A stretch of 64,000 nucleotides of DNA from Conexibacter sp. CPCC 205762 (GCF_030646155.1 NZ_JAUTDN010000009.1:1-64000); one strand, 5' to 3'. Positions 8,437 to 16,670 are shown, numbered from the stretch's first letter. A program made the numbers and translations. Notes: generated by a model not told the origin, from the letters alone.

Positions 8437-9257
8437 CCTTTCACTGCTCCTTCGAGCAGCACGTTGAAGATCTGACGTCGCAGCGCGAGGAAGGCGGCGA
8501 CGGTGGGGAGGCAGGCGATCGTCGCGGCGGCCATGATCGAGCCCCATTGCGTGCCGGCCTCCTCGCTGGCGAACGCGGCCACGCCGACCGACAGCGTCTG
8601 CATCCCGGGCGCGCCGGCGACCAGCTGCGGCCAGACGTACTCGTTCCAGGTCGAGATGAAGACGAAGATCGCCAGCGCCGAGATCGCCGAGCGGCTGGCC
8701 GGCACGACCACCCGCCAGAGCACCATCCACTCCGACGCCCCGTCGATCCGGGCGGCTTCGACGATCGCGCGCGGGAACGCCTGGAAGTGCTGGCGCAGCA
8801 GGAAGATCCCGTACGCGCTGGCGACCTGCGGGAGGATCATGCCGGCGTGGCTGTCGAGCAGGCCGACCTCGGACAGGAGGATGTAGTTCGGCAGGTAGAC
8901 GACGACGAACGGCACCGACATCGTCAGCAGCAGCACCGCGAACGCCCAGCGCGACCAGCGTCCGCGCGACTGGCTGAAGGCGTACGCCGCGGGGATCCCG
9001 ATCGCCAGCTGCCCGAGCGTCACGCCGCCGGCGAAGATCACGCTGTTGAGCAGCTGCCGGCCGATGTCGACCGAGTGCAGGACGGCGCTGAAGTTGTCGA
9101 ACGTCAGCGCCGACGGCAGCGCGCCGTCGAAGACGTCCTGCTTGGGCCGCAGGCTCGTCACGAGCATCCACAGCAGCGGCGCCAGCGTCGTGGCGACCGC
9201 CGCCAGCAGCACGGCGTTGCCGATCAGGCGGCCGAGCCGGTGCCTGCTAGCGCTCAT
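8433..9257 (-). CDS. CUT1-type ABC transporter permease (MalG/UgpE-like)
   Basis: This is a 274-residue inner-membrane protein with about six hydrophobic segments and the EAA loop EAARIDGASEWMVLWRVVVP that contacts the ATPase. ATG at 9257 has GGGG eight bases upstream; a GTG at 9266 is the alternative. It overlaps the other permease upstream by 11 bases and the PHP gene downstream by ATGA. Carbohydrate-type permeases in place of PhnE suggest the imported phosphonate looks like a sugar or glycerol derivative. No ATPase gene is in the operon, so a shared MsiK/UgpC-type ATPase encoded elsewhere is likely. Confidence 0.9.
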   Translation of the reverse strand: MSASRHRLGRLIGNAVLLAAVATTLAPLLWMLVTSLRPKQDVFDGALPSALTFDNFSAVLHSVDIGRQLLNSVIFAGGVTLGQLAIGIPAAYAFSQSRGRWSRWAFAVLLLTMSVPFVVVYLPNYILLSEVGLLDSHAGMILPQVASAYGIFLLRQHFQAFPRAIVEAARIDGASEWMVLWRVVVPASRSAISALAIFVFISTWNEYVWPQLVAGAPGMQTLSVGVAAFASEEAGTQWGSIMAAATIACLPTVAAFLALRRQIFNVLLEGAVKG

Positions 9258-10161
9258 AGGTGACACCCCGCTCGATCAGCCGCATCTGCCACACGGCCGC
9301 GCCGCCGATCAGCGCCATCAGCACGACCGCCTCGGCGCTCGCCTCACCGACTCTGAAGAAGCGCAGCCCGTTGCTGTAGACGTCGTAGAGCAGGTTGCTC
9401 GAGCTGCCGGCCGGTCCGCCCGAGGTGAGGATCTCGATCGCGACGAAGACGTTCGGCAGCGCGTGCAGCACGGCCGTCGTCGCGAGGAACAGCAGCGTCG
9501 GCATCAGCAGCGGCAGCACGACGTGGCGCAGCAGCTGCCAGCCGCTGGCGCCGTCCAGCTCGGCCGCTTCGAGCAGCGTCGGCGAGACGGCGCTGAGCCC
9601 GGCGAGCGCGATCATGTAGCTGAAGCCGAGGTTCTGCCAGGCGCCGACGACGCCGACCGCCGGCAGCGCGGTCGACGGGTCCTTGAGCCAGTTGACGGGC
9701 GAGATCCCGACCGTGTCGAGCAGCTCGTTGACGGGGCCGCCGGAGGGCAGGTACATGAACTGCCAGACGAGCGCGCCGACCGCGGTCGTGATGACCGTCG
9801 GCACGAACAGCAGCGTCTGGTAGACGCCCGTCGCGCGGCCGGCGTGGCGCAGCGTCAGCATCGCCAGCCCGACCGGCAGCAGGAAGCCGCCGACCAGGCC
9901 GATCGCGACGTACATCAGCGTGCGCCCGAGCAGCCGGTGGAAGTCCGGGTCGCCGAGCAGCTCGCTGTAGTTGTCGAGCCCGACGAACTCGCGGTCGGGG
10001 CTGACGAGGTTCCAGTCGTGCAGGCTCAGCCAGCCGGTCCGCGCGATCGGCCACAGCACGAACGCGCCGAACAGCAGCAGCGCGGGCGCCATGAACGCGA
10101 GCGGCCAGGCGCGCCGCCACCGGGGACGGTGGCGGCGGCGGATGTGATCCGCTACTGGCAA
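9247..10161 (-). CDS. CUT1-type ABC transporter permease (MalF/UgpA-like)
   Basis: This is a 304-residue permease: a basic N-terminus, a first membrane segment near 21-43, a periplasmic loop with DWNLVSP and LDNYSELL, five more hydrophobic segments, and the EAA loop EAAELDGASGWQLLRHVVLP. TTG at 10161 is the only start giving a complete N-terminus, with GGAG just upstream; it overlaps the binding-protein stop by 10 bases. It should form a heterodimeric channel with the next permease. Confidence 0.9.
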   Translation of the reverse strand: MPVADHIRRRHRPRWRRAWPLAFMAPALLLFGAFVLWPIARTGWLSLHDWNLVSPDREFVGLDNYSELLGDPDFHRLLGRTLMYVAIGLVGGFLLPVGLAMLTLRHAGRATGVYQTLLFVPTVITTAVGALVWQFMYLPSGGPVNELLDTVGISPVNWLKDPSTALPAVGVVGAWQNLGFSYMIALAGLSAVSPTLLEAAELDGASGWQLLRHVVLPLLMPTLLFLATTAVLHALPNVFVAIEILTSGGPAGSSSNLLYDVYSNGLRFFRVGEASAEAVVLMALIGGAAVWQMRLIERGVTYER

Positions 10162-11471
10162 GACGCTCCGGCGATGGTGTCGTCGATCTCCTCCGCGGCC
10201 GGCGTGAGCGCGTCAGCCGCGCTCTTCTGGCCGCCGAGGATCGTGTCGGTCGCGTCCGAGACCACCTGCGTCGCCGCGAGGCCGTCTCTGCCCGGCCACG
10301 AGGTCCACGGGATCGCCGCCGGCAGCTCGGCGTCGGCGACCGCCTGCATCGGGTTTCTCGCCGTGAAGTCGCGTGCGACGCCCGGGATCGGCGACAGGTA
10401 GCCCTTCTCGTGCACCCACGTCTCCAGCGACGGTCTCGAGTCGAGGAACTGGGCGAACTTCCAGGCCGCCTCCTGCTTGGCGTCCTCCTGCGAGAAGACC
10501 ATCAGCGTGTTGCCGCCGGCCGGCAGCTGCTGCGGCTTGCCGCCGAAGGTCGGGAACGGCGCGGCCTGCACGTCGAATCTCGCCTGCTGCTCGAGCGTCT
10601 CGCGGCTGGCGATCGACGTGATCAGCGTCGCGGCGCGCCCGGCCAGGAACGACTGCATGCTCTGGTCGGCGGTGACGTTGAGCGCCAGTCTGTCTCTGAT
10701 CAGGCCGGCCCACCAGCTCATCGCCTCGACGGCCGGCGGCTGCGCGAAGGCGGCCTTCGTCTCGCCGGAGACGCACTGCGTCATCGCGCCGCCGTTGCCG
10801 GCGATCAGCGCCTGGCTGATGAAGTTGTCGCCGGGGTACTGCTGGAAGTTGATCGCCGGGTCGCCGCCGCTTCTGGCGATCGTGCGCGCGGCGGCCTCCC
10901 AGCCGGCCCAGTCTCTCGGCGCCTCGCTGACGCCGGCTCTTCTGAGCAGGTCGGCGTTGTAGAAGACGACGAGCAGCGAGAGGCCGTACGGCAGGCCGAT
11001 CTGTCTGCCGTCCTGCTGACCGAGCGCGGCGATGTTCTCCGGCATCGCTCTCAGCGGGCCCTCGTCGCCGTATCTCTCCACCAGCTCGCTGACGGGCACG
11101 ACGGGGAAGTTGCCGGCGACGTAGTTGAGGCTGTTGTAGCCGACGGTGGCGACGTCCGGCGGGCGTCTGGAGGCGATCCCGGTCTGGACGTTCTCCAGCA
11201 GCGCGGCGTAGCCGTCGTAGGTGCGCTCGGTGACGTGGATGCCGGGGTTGGCGGCGTTGAATCTTCTGACCAGCGCCTGGACCGCGGGACGCCCGTTGGC
11301 GTCGCTGTTGGTGTGCCAGTACTGGATCTCGACCGGCGTGCCGTCGGCGCCGGAGGCGCTGCTGGTGTCGGCGTCGTCGCTGCCGCACGCGGCCAGCGAG
11401 GTGATGCCCACGGCGGATGCTGCCGCGACAGCGATCGCTCGTCGCAGACGAGTCGTGGGGCGAAGTCTCAT
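10152..11471 (-). CDS. Extracellular solute-binding lipoprotein, family 1
   Basis: This 439-residue lipoprotein has a basic start, a hydrophobic core and a lipobox SLAAC with C29 as the lipidated residue. The mature part begins with PVEIQYWHTNSD and continues as a family 1 carbohydrate/glycerol-3-phosphate-type binding protein (FNAANPGI, DVATVGYN, WAGWEAAARTIA). It feeds the two permeases encoded downstream. The ribosome site GAGGAA precedes the ATG. Arginine is often encoded by AGA here, unlike the CGC-dominated phn genes that follow. Its place in a C-P lyase operon suggests a phosphonate or organophosphate ligand; that is inference. Confidence 0.9.
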   Translation of the reverse strand: MRLRPTTRLRRAIAVAAASAVGITSLAACGSDDADTSSASGADGTPVEIQYWHTNSDANGRPAVQALVRRFNAANPGIHVTERTYDGYAALLENVQTGIASRRPPDVATVGYNSLNYVAGNFPVVPVSELVERYGDEGPLRAMPENIAALGQQDGRQIGLPYGLSLLVVFYNADLLRRAGVSEAPRDWAGWEAAARTIARSGGDPAINFQQYPGDNFISQALIAGNGGAMTQCVSGETKAAFAQPPAVEAMSWWAGLIRDRLALNVTADQSMQSFLAGRAATLITSIASRETLEQQARFDVQAAPFPTFGGKPQQLPAGGNTLMVFSQEDAKQEAAWKFAQFLDSRPSLETWVHEKGYLSPIPGVARDFTARNPMQAVADAELPAAIPWTSWPGRDGLAATQVVSDATDTILGGQKSAADALTPAAEEIDDTIAGASCQ

Positions 11472-11587
11472 GGTGGTGGGAGTTCCTCAGGTGGTCGTGG
11501 TGTCGAGCGCCGCGCGCCCGGAACGACGGCCACCTTGCGGCCCCGCGGCGCAGGCGAGGTGAATGAGATGTGACGGCCTGCGCGACG

Positions 11588-11613
11588 GCGCCGCTTCCCT
11601 AGACAAGCGGCGC
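11588..11613. promoter_or_regulatory. 9-bp perfect inverted repeat between phnF-type gene and operon
   Basis: GCGCCGCTT at 11588-11596 pairs with AAGCGGCGC at 11605-11613 around an 8-base centre (CCCTAGAC). It begins 13 bases after the regulator stop and lies about 115 bases upstream of the binding-protein gene. It could be a terminator of the regulator transcript (no T-run follows) or an operator for the operon. I cannot decide between them from sequence. Confidence 0.45.
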
Positions 11614-11626
11614 TGCCGGCGACCGC

Positions 11627-12376
11627 TCAGGCGCCAACGGTGATGATCGGCCGCGTCTGCACGTCGAAGCGGACGGCGTCGCTGCGGAAGTAGCTGAGCC
11701 CCCAGACCGCAGGCGTGCCGTCGCTCAGCGTGTCGAGCTTCTCGACCTTGAACAGCGGGAAGCCGATCGCGACGCGCAGCTGCGCCGCCGCCTCGGGTTC
11801 GGCCGGCTGCACCTCGAACCGGGTCTGCGCGCGGAACAGCTCGATCCCGTAGACGCTGCGGAACAGCTCGCTGGTGGACCCGCGGAAGCCGGCGAGCAGG
11901 TCGGCGACGCCCGGCAGCACCGCCTCGCGGAAGTATCCGACGCCCCACGACAGCGGTGAGCCGCCGACCGCGCTGCCGTTGCGGACGCCGACCAGCTCCT
12001 CCCCCACGGGGATCCGCATCAGGGTCGCGAGCGTCGCGTCGGCGCGCGCCGCGTGGATCGTCGGCGGCTGCTTGCGCACCCGCGCGCCGACGGCCTCGAA
12101 CATCGCCGTGAAGCTGACCTGGTCGGCGATGCGGTAGTCCAGCCGCGGCGGCCGCACGTGGGTGCCGTGCCCCTTCACGCGGGCGACCAGCCCCATCTGC
12201 TGCAGGTGGTTGAGCGCCCGGCCGACCGTGTGCCGGTTGACGCTCCAGCGCTTGGCGAGCTCCAGCTCGCCCGGCAGCAGCTCGCCCTCGCCGAGGTCAC
12301 CGCGCCGGATCGACGCCTCCAGCTCCTCGGCGATCTCCAGATAGCGCGGCAGGTGGGATTCCCGAGCACGACTCAT
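11627..12376 (-). CDS. GntR-family (HutC subfamily) transcriptional regulator, PhnF-like
   Basis: This 249-residue protein has an N-terminal winged helix (residues about 10-75; helix-turn-helix LAKRWSVNRHTVGRALNHL) and a C-terminal UTRA ligand domain (about 90-245). This is the architecture of PhnF, the repressor found with phosphonate genes. The gene points the same way as the operon and ends 155 bases before it. A TTGACA -35-like element lies at 12414-12419 on the minus strand, but no good -10 follows at normal spacing. Two direct repeats, GTGTTACC at 12424-12431 and GTGTGACC at 12435-12442, could be operators. The ligand is unknown. Confidence 0.88.
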   Translation of the reverse strand: MSRARESHLPRYLEIAEELEASIRRGDLGEGELLPGELELAKRWSVNRHTVGRALNHLQQMGLVARVKGHGTHVRPPRLDYRIADQVSFTAMFEAVGARVRKQPPTIHAARADATLATLMRIPVGEELVGVRNGSAVGGSPLSWGVGYFREAVLPGVADLLAGFRGSTSELFRSVYGIELFRAQTRFEVQPAEPEAAAQLRVAIGFPLFKVEKLDTLSDGTPAVWGLSYFRSDAVRFDVQTRPIITVGA

Positions 12377-12581
12377 GCGACCGCTTCAGCATCGCGCTCC
12401 ACTCCGCCGAGACTGTCAACGAAGTGTTACCGAGGTGTGACCTGACACAAAGCAAGTCGATGTCGGTTGGGGGCACCGACGCGACGATTGCTGCCATCGA
12501 GCGCGTCGTCGCCGCCTCCAGGGCCCCGCGGGCTCTAGAGAAGCCGGCGGCAGGCGCCAACCGCGCACTTGCAAGCCGCCG

Positions 12582-12613
12582 CTGTGCGACCTCGGAAAAC
12601 CGAGGTCGCACAG
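12582..12613 (-). terminator. Perfect 14-bp hairpin terminator after truncated gene
   Basis: CTGTGCGACCTCGG at 12582-12595 pairs perfectly with 12600-12613 around an AAAA loop. It starts 14 bases beyond the stop of the minus-strand fragment at 12628, which fits a transcription terminator, although no long T-run follows as is common in high-GC actinobacteria. Confidence 0.7.
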
Positions 12614-12627
12614 TCTCCCGCGGCGAG

Positions 12628-12850
12628 TCAGCGCACGCGCGCGCGCAGCGTCGTGACGACCCGCTGGCCGTCGCGCACGCCGCCGTCGACGCGCAGCTGG
12701 TAGCTGCCGCGCGGCAGCGTGCGCGCCGTGGTCATCTTCGTGATCGTGCCGGTCGCGAAGGTGCGCTTGCCGCGCACCAGGCGCGCCTTGGCGTCGCGCT
12801 TGAGGCGCTTGGTCGCGCCCGCCGCCGATCTCCCCGACGGGGAGCTGTAG
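12628..12850 (-). pseudogene. 3' remnant of a secreted-protein gene
   Basis: The last 70 or so residues on the minus strand read as the end of an actinobacterial secreted or surface protein: RLKRDAKARLVRGKRTFATG, then ITKMTTARTLPRGSYQLRV and a basic finish. Upstream of about 12850 the frame turns into shadow of a plus-strand gene, so the N-terminal part and start are gone. A strong hairpin terminator still follows it. I read this as a deletion scar; the exact breakpoint cannot be fixed by eye. Confidence 0.45.
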
Positions 12851-13305
12851 AGGACGGAGCAGCTGACGCTTCTCGCTACCGCGTCTACGTCGGCGAGACG
12901 GCGCGCGAGGGCCTCGTGCACATCGCGATCGGTTACGCAGAGCGCCCGAGAGCCTTCGGCCGCAAGCGGAAGTACCGGATCCTCTTCCTTGGCCCCTCCT
13001 CGCCGGTCCGGCCGCTCGTCGAGTTCCTCGAGGTTGACGATCACGACAGAACCGGCGACCTGATCGCGGTCATCCGCGGCAGCGACGGCGCCAAGAAGAT
13101 GTACGACCCCAGCGCCGCCCTCCCGCCCGCCTACGACCAGGTCGGCGGCTCGATCGTCGTGTTCCGCGACCGCGTGCCGCAGAGATACGCCTGGACCAAG
13201 CTCGCGCTTGTCGCCCACGAGGGCGACGTCGCGACCCAGCTCAACCACGCGCTGCTGCAGGCCCGCCGCCGCGGCGACCTCCCGCCCTCAGGGCGCCGCG
13301 AGTAG
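12851..13305 (+). pseudogene. 3' remnant of an unrecognised plus-strand gene
   Basis: From about 12870 the plus strand encodes a coherent protein-like sequence (RYRVYVGETAREGLVHIAIG, then a KYRILFLGP and a YDPSAALPPAYDQVGG region) ending at the TAG at 13303-13305. No ATG or GTG with a ribosome site precedes it; upstream, the frame runs into the antisense of another remnant. It therefore looks 5'-truncated, about 145 residues long. I do not recognise the family. A TTG start further upstream cannot be fully excluded. Confidence 0.4.
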
Positions 13306-13390
13306 GCATGCCGCCGCCGGCCGGCGCGTCGACAAGACGCCGACGCGGACAGCACCGCCGCGACGCGGGTCACGGGCTCGCCCGCGCTGC

Positions 13391-13834
13391 TCAGCCGCGG
13401 GGCGGCGGCGGAGCGGGCGTGGCGGGTGGTCTGTGCGGCGAAGCGACGCCCTCCCAGGCGCCGTAGACGGTGCGGTCGCCGTCGCGGGCGACCAAGCGCG
13501 CCACGAGCTGCTGCTTGATCGAGAGGTCGTGAATGGTGCGGCGGACGGTGCGGCGCGGTGCGGGCGCGGCCGTGCGTCTGCGCGTCGAGTGGACCCCCGG
13601 GCCGGTTCTGTACTCGAACCAGATCGTGACCGGCCGGCTGTTGCGCAGCGTGCCGAGGAACGTGATGTCCATCCGCTCGTGCGGGCGCAGCTTCGTCTGC
13701 GCCAGCTCGGTCCGCACGAGCGGATCGACGGCCGCGGCCGCCGCCGGCGCGGCGGTCGCGGCGAGCGCTGCGGCGAGCAGGATCGCGGTCGGGAGCTTAG
13801 GAGCAGCCGGGGTCACGTGGTCCACCGCCCTCAA
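13391..13834 (-). CDS. Small secreted protein, function unknown
   Basis: This 147-residue protein has a clear signal peptide (PTAILLAAALAATAAPAAAAA) and a mature part of about 110 residues ending in a proline-rich tail (PPATPAPPPPRG). Starts are ambiguous: TTG 13834 as given, or GTG 13816 with GGTGGA upstream. The mature part contains RPVTIWFEYRTGPG, beta-strand-like. It is the third gene downstream of a secreted protease and its partner on the same strand and may share their transcript. No family recognised. Confidence 0.6.
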   Translation of the reverse strand: MRAVDHVTPAAPKLPTAILLAAALAATAAPAAAAAVDPLVRTELAQTKLRPHERMDITFLGTLRNSRPVTIWFEYRTGPGVHSTRRRTAAPAPRRTVRRTIHDLSIKQQLVARLVARDGDRTVYGAWEGVASPHRPPATPAPPPPRG

Positions 13835-13909
13835 GGTCGTGCGGTGCCGCTTCGGTCGCCGGCGTCGAGCAGCCGGCCTGCGAGGTGCGGCGGTATCGCG
13901 AGCGGCCCC

Positions 13910-14443
13910 TTACAGCGGGATGGGATCATCGGGTCCGAGGAGTCTGAGGGCGACGCGGTCGCTGCCGAAACGGCGCTGCTGGGCGGCGGCCCAGGCGGCG
14001 TTGGCGTCGGTGAAGAGGATCGTGGCCGAGCCGCAGGTGTTCGGCCGGGTCGTGGCCTCGTCACGGACTATCGCGACGAGCTTGCGTCCCTCGGCGGCCT
14101 TTCTCAGGCCCCGGTAGACCGGTGCCATCCCGCGCAGGCCGTAGCGTCTGGGTATCAGGCGCACGGTCACCGAGAACCGCATGCTGGCGGCGATTCTGCG
14201 GGCGGCGGGCAGTGCGGCCTTGTCGGTCACCTTGAGCTGCACCGGGCTCGTCTCGTCCGTGGCGTAGGCGCAGCCGAGCGCGTCCGGGCCGAGCCGGTTG
14301 TAGGCGATGCGCTCGAGGCGAGCGATCGCCGCACTGTCGGCCGCGCGCGCCGCCGGCGCGGCGGCGCCGACGGCGACGACGGCCGCGACCAACGCGAGCG
14401 CGGGCGCTGGACTGAGGTGGAAGGTGGTACGTGCTGTCGGCAT
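13910..14443 (-). CDS. Secreted partner of the trypsin-like protease (copy A)
   Basis: This 177-residue exported protein has a signal peptide ending near AARA at about residue 35. The mature part has the pattern seen in two other proteins of this window: ALER/ARLER start, LG.D.LGC with the first cysteine, VTDKAAL, a second cysteine in NTCGSATILF, and the end RRFGSDRVALRLL. Two conserved cysteines suggest a disulfide. It always follows a secreted S1-like protease gene. Possible roles are inhibitor, folding helper or delivery partner; none is shown by sequence. It is separated from the protease gene by a long hairpin. Confidence 0.75.
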   Translation of the reverse strand: MPTARTTFHLSPAPALALVAAVVAVGAAAPAARAADSAAIARLERIAYNRLGPDALGCAYATDETSPVQLKVTDKAALPAARRIAASMRFSVTVRLIPRRYGLRGMAPVYRGLRKAAEGRKLVAIVRDEATTRPNTCGSATILFTDANAAWAAAQQRRFGSDRVALRLLGPDDPIPL

Positions 14444-14480
14444 GCCGCTCCTGGGACTGGTCGGTGCTCTGCAGGTAAGC

Positions 14481-14514
14481 GCTGGCCGCGTCGCTGCGGA
14501 GCGACGCGGCCAGC
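14481..14514. promoter_or_regulatory. Perfect 15-bp hairpin between protease and partner genes
   Basis: The arms 14481-14495 and 14500-14514 pair without mismatch around a 4-base loop (GCGG). The hairpin lies 12 bases after the protease stop and 37 bases before the partner start on the minus strand. It lacks a T-run, so it may be a partial terminator or mRNA-stabilising stem that sets the ratio of protease to partner. Confidence 0.6.
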
Positions 14515-14526
14515 TGGTCGGTGGCT

Positions 14527-15804
14527 TTAGAGCAGGTGGACGTTCATCAGGCTGTTGGCCCAGTTCTGCTGCTGGTAGTAGGTGTAGAACGTCGGCCCGC
14601 AGGCGATCGGCGTCGCGAAGGCGGCGACGCCGCCGGCGAGGTTGCCGTTTATGAACGGGCCGCCGCTGTCGCCATGGTCCCCGCAGGTCTGGACCGCGAC
14701 GATCCCGGATGAATTGGCCGGCCCCGCGGTGTAGCCGCACTGGATGTTGGTGTGGATGCCGCTGTGGCAGATCCAGACGCCGGGGGTGGCTTCGTAGGTG
14801 CCGGTGATCACGCGGTTCTCGTCGATCGTCCACGCGACGACCGAGTTGGTGATGATCGGCCAGCCGGTGTTGGTCCAGCGGACGATCCCTGCGTCGGTCC
14901 CGGTCGCCTCGTTGTAGACGAAGTTGTGCACCACGCCAAACGCGGCGGCCGAACCGTTGTAGGTGTATGCGCTGACCGCCGCGCCTCTCCCGGCGCTGTT
15001 GAGGCAGTGCCCCGCCGTCAGGAGAAAGTAGTTGGCGCCGCCGTTGCCCTGCGTCATGAACCCGCCGGTGCATGTCGCGCCGGCGTTGCTGATCTTGATG
15101 CCGCCGCGCATCGGCAGATCGCAGCCGTGGGTGCCGATGTTGCACGCCAGCGGCTCGACCTTCAGCTGCTCGGCCGCAACCGTCTCGATCCGCACCGTCC
15201 CCGGCGCCCCGCGTCGGGCTTCGGCCTGAAGGCCCCCGAGCGCCTCGGTTGACGTGTCGTCGCCCACCCTGGCCACGACCGTGTTGCGCTCATAGTCGAT
15301 GTTGACGTTGATCGCCGCTCTTGCGAGGAGATCGGGATGTGCCGCCGACCAGCGGGCAGCGACACCGGTCAGCTGCGCAGCGGTGTACCGCACCGGCACC
15401 AGCCGCGCCGGGACCTGCTTGGCGGCCGCGACGCGACGCGCGGCGTCCTCGCCCTTGCCGTCGACGACGCCGATCTGGAACGTCGCCGCCTCGCGGTCGT
15501 ACCAGACGCCGGCGAAGTCCTCGCCGAGAGCCGCTCTCAACTCGGTCGTGATGTCGCCCGCTCGATGCTGAACCTCCAGCGAGCGCGTCGCCTGCTCGAC
15601 CGAGATCCCATCATGCTCGGCGAGCGACTCGACCTCTGCCGCCGCCGGCGGCGACTGCTGGCCCAACGTCTGGATCAAGACCTCCTGTGCGGAGCCCATC
15701 GCGCCGGGCTCGCTCGCTCCGGCAGCCGCAGACCCCAGCGCCGACCAGGCCAGACATACGGCAGCTGTGCCCACAACGGCACGCACACAACCGTTCATTC
15801 TCAT
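14527..15804 (-). CDS. Secreted trypsin-like serine protease with pro-region (copy A)
   Basis: This 425-residue preproprotein has a signal peptide of about 28 residues, a pro-region of about 190 residues (VESLAEHDGISVEQATRSLE onward) and a chymotrypsin-fold catalytic domain. The triad is H266 in LLTAGHC, D304 in TDAGIVRW and S380 in GDSGGPF; several cysteines could form disulfides. The pattern resembles the alpha-lytic/streptogrisin type with a folding pro-domain. AAAGGA directly precedes ATG 15804 and sits 6 bases before ATG 15798, which may be the true start. The promoter region holds an 8-bp inverted repeat. Confidence 0.88.
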   Translation of the reverse strand: MRMNGCVRAVVGTAAVCLAWSALGSAAAGASEPGAMGSAQEVLIQTLGQQSPPAAAEVESLAEHDGISVEQATRSLEVQHRAGDITTELRAALGEDFAGVWYDREAATFQIGVVDGKGEDAARRVAAAKQVPARLVPVRYTAAQLTGVAARWSAAHPDLLARAAINVNIDYERNTVVARVGDDTSTEALGGLQAEARRGAPGTVRIETVAAEQLKVEPLACNIGTHGCDLPMRGGIKISNAGATCTGGFMTQGNGGANYFLLTAGHCLNSAGRGAAVSAYTYNGSAAAFGVVHNFVYNEATGTDAGIVRWTNTGWPIITNSVVAWTIDENRVITGTYEATPGVWICHSGIHTNIQCGYTAGPANSSGIVAVQTCGDHGDSGGPFINGNLAGGVAAFATPIACGPTFYTYYQQQNWANSLMNVHLL

Positions 15805-16116
15805 TCCTTTCCGCCGCGGAAGGCGGCGGTACTTGGCCCCCCCCGGTGACCCCTGCGCGAGAATCTACACCGCGTTCTCGCGTGTTGACGCACCAATTAC
15901 AAAGTGTTCACAGCTCGGCCAGCATCGGATCCCGGGCGCGGGCGCAGGTACCTCTCCAGAGGCTGTCGGGGATCAGAACGATCAGTCCCACCTGCACGCG
16001 CCACTCCTGCGCGCCCGACTGCGATCGTCTACGCGCCCCGCTGGGCGTGTCGATGGCGTTCCGGGCGCTTGAGCGCCTGCGGCGCTTCCGGAAGCCGCCC
16101 GCCGGCGTCGATCTGA
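15805..16116. other. Promoter region of protease copy A; no gene
   Basis: These 312 bases have no credible gene. On the minus strand a TAGATT -10-like element (plus coordinates 15862-15867) lies about 60 bases upstream of the protease start; no clear -35 is seen. The rest toward 16116 is the non-coding end beyond the frameshifted PASTA gene. Confidence 0.4.
15856..15882. promoter_or_regulatory. Inverted repeat over the protease promoter
   Basis: CGCGAGAA at 15856-15863 is mirrored by TTCTCGCG at 15875-15882 with an 11-base spacer that contains part of the -10-like element. The size and position fit a dimeric repressor operator. No regulator in the window can be assigned to it. Confidence 0.45.
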
Positions 16117-16670
16117 TCACCGACGCTTCGGCGCGTGTCGACCGCTTGCGGCTGGCGGTCTGCGGCCGGCCGCCGATCCCCCCCGGAGATACGCGCAGAC
16201 GCGCGGCTGGCCGAGGAGGTACGCGACGGTTTCGGCGACCTGGGTGCTGCTCGTGGAGGTGGCGGTGACCTCGATCCGCTGGACGGCGGTCGCGGCGTGA
16301 GCGGGGACCGCGGCCGGCGCGATCATCGTCAGTCGTGCGTTGCCCCGTGTATTCGCGCGGCCGCGGGCGACGGACGTCTCGGAGTCGCGGGCGACGGCGC
16401 TGATCGTGGTGCGCGGTGCGGCTCCTCTGATGTAGATCGGGATCCTGCCGTTCGGCGGGTAGCAGCCGGAGGGGTCGATCCCGACCGCCACCGCCAGCTC
16501 GTGCGGCGCGACGCCGGCAGCCCGCGCGCGCCCGGAGCGGCGGGCTCTCGCTCTGATCGTGGGCTTGCCGGCGCTGACGATCACGCGTACGCGCCGGCCG
16601 GACGGGTAGAGGCCTCGGCCGGGCTGGGTCGAGATCACAGCCCCCTCGGGATCCTCGTCCGGGACGGCGG
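16117..16670 (-). pseudogene. Frameshifted 3' continuation of the PASTA/DUF11-type protein
   Basis: This frame continues the gene that stops at 16635. It supplies the second half of a PASTA repeat (GAVISTQPGRGLYPSGRRVRV, then IVSAGK) that the first frame begins with VPRLRG and RDVLSRLGC. One base gained or lost near 16640-16670 would join them. After the PASTA unit come about 150 further residues (PPNGRIPIYIRG, then a Thr/Ala region) to the stop at 16117. It is either a real frameshift mutation or a sequencing error. Confidence 0.55.

Noticed and set aside
12628-13248. Single minus-strand gene of 206 codons
   Set aside because: Only the last 70 residues look like protein; the first part is antisense to coherent plus-strand coding sequence, so I split it as a remnant.
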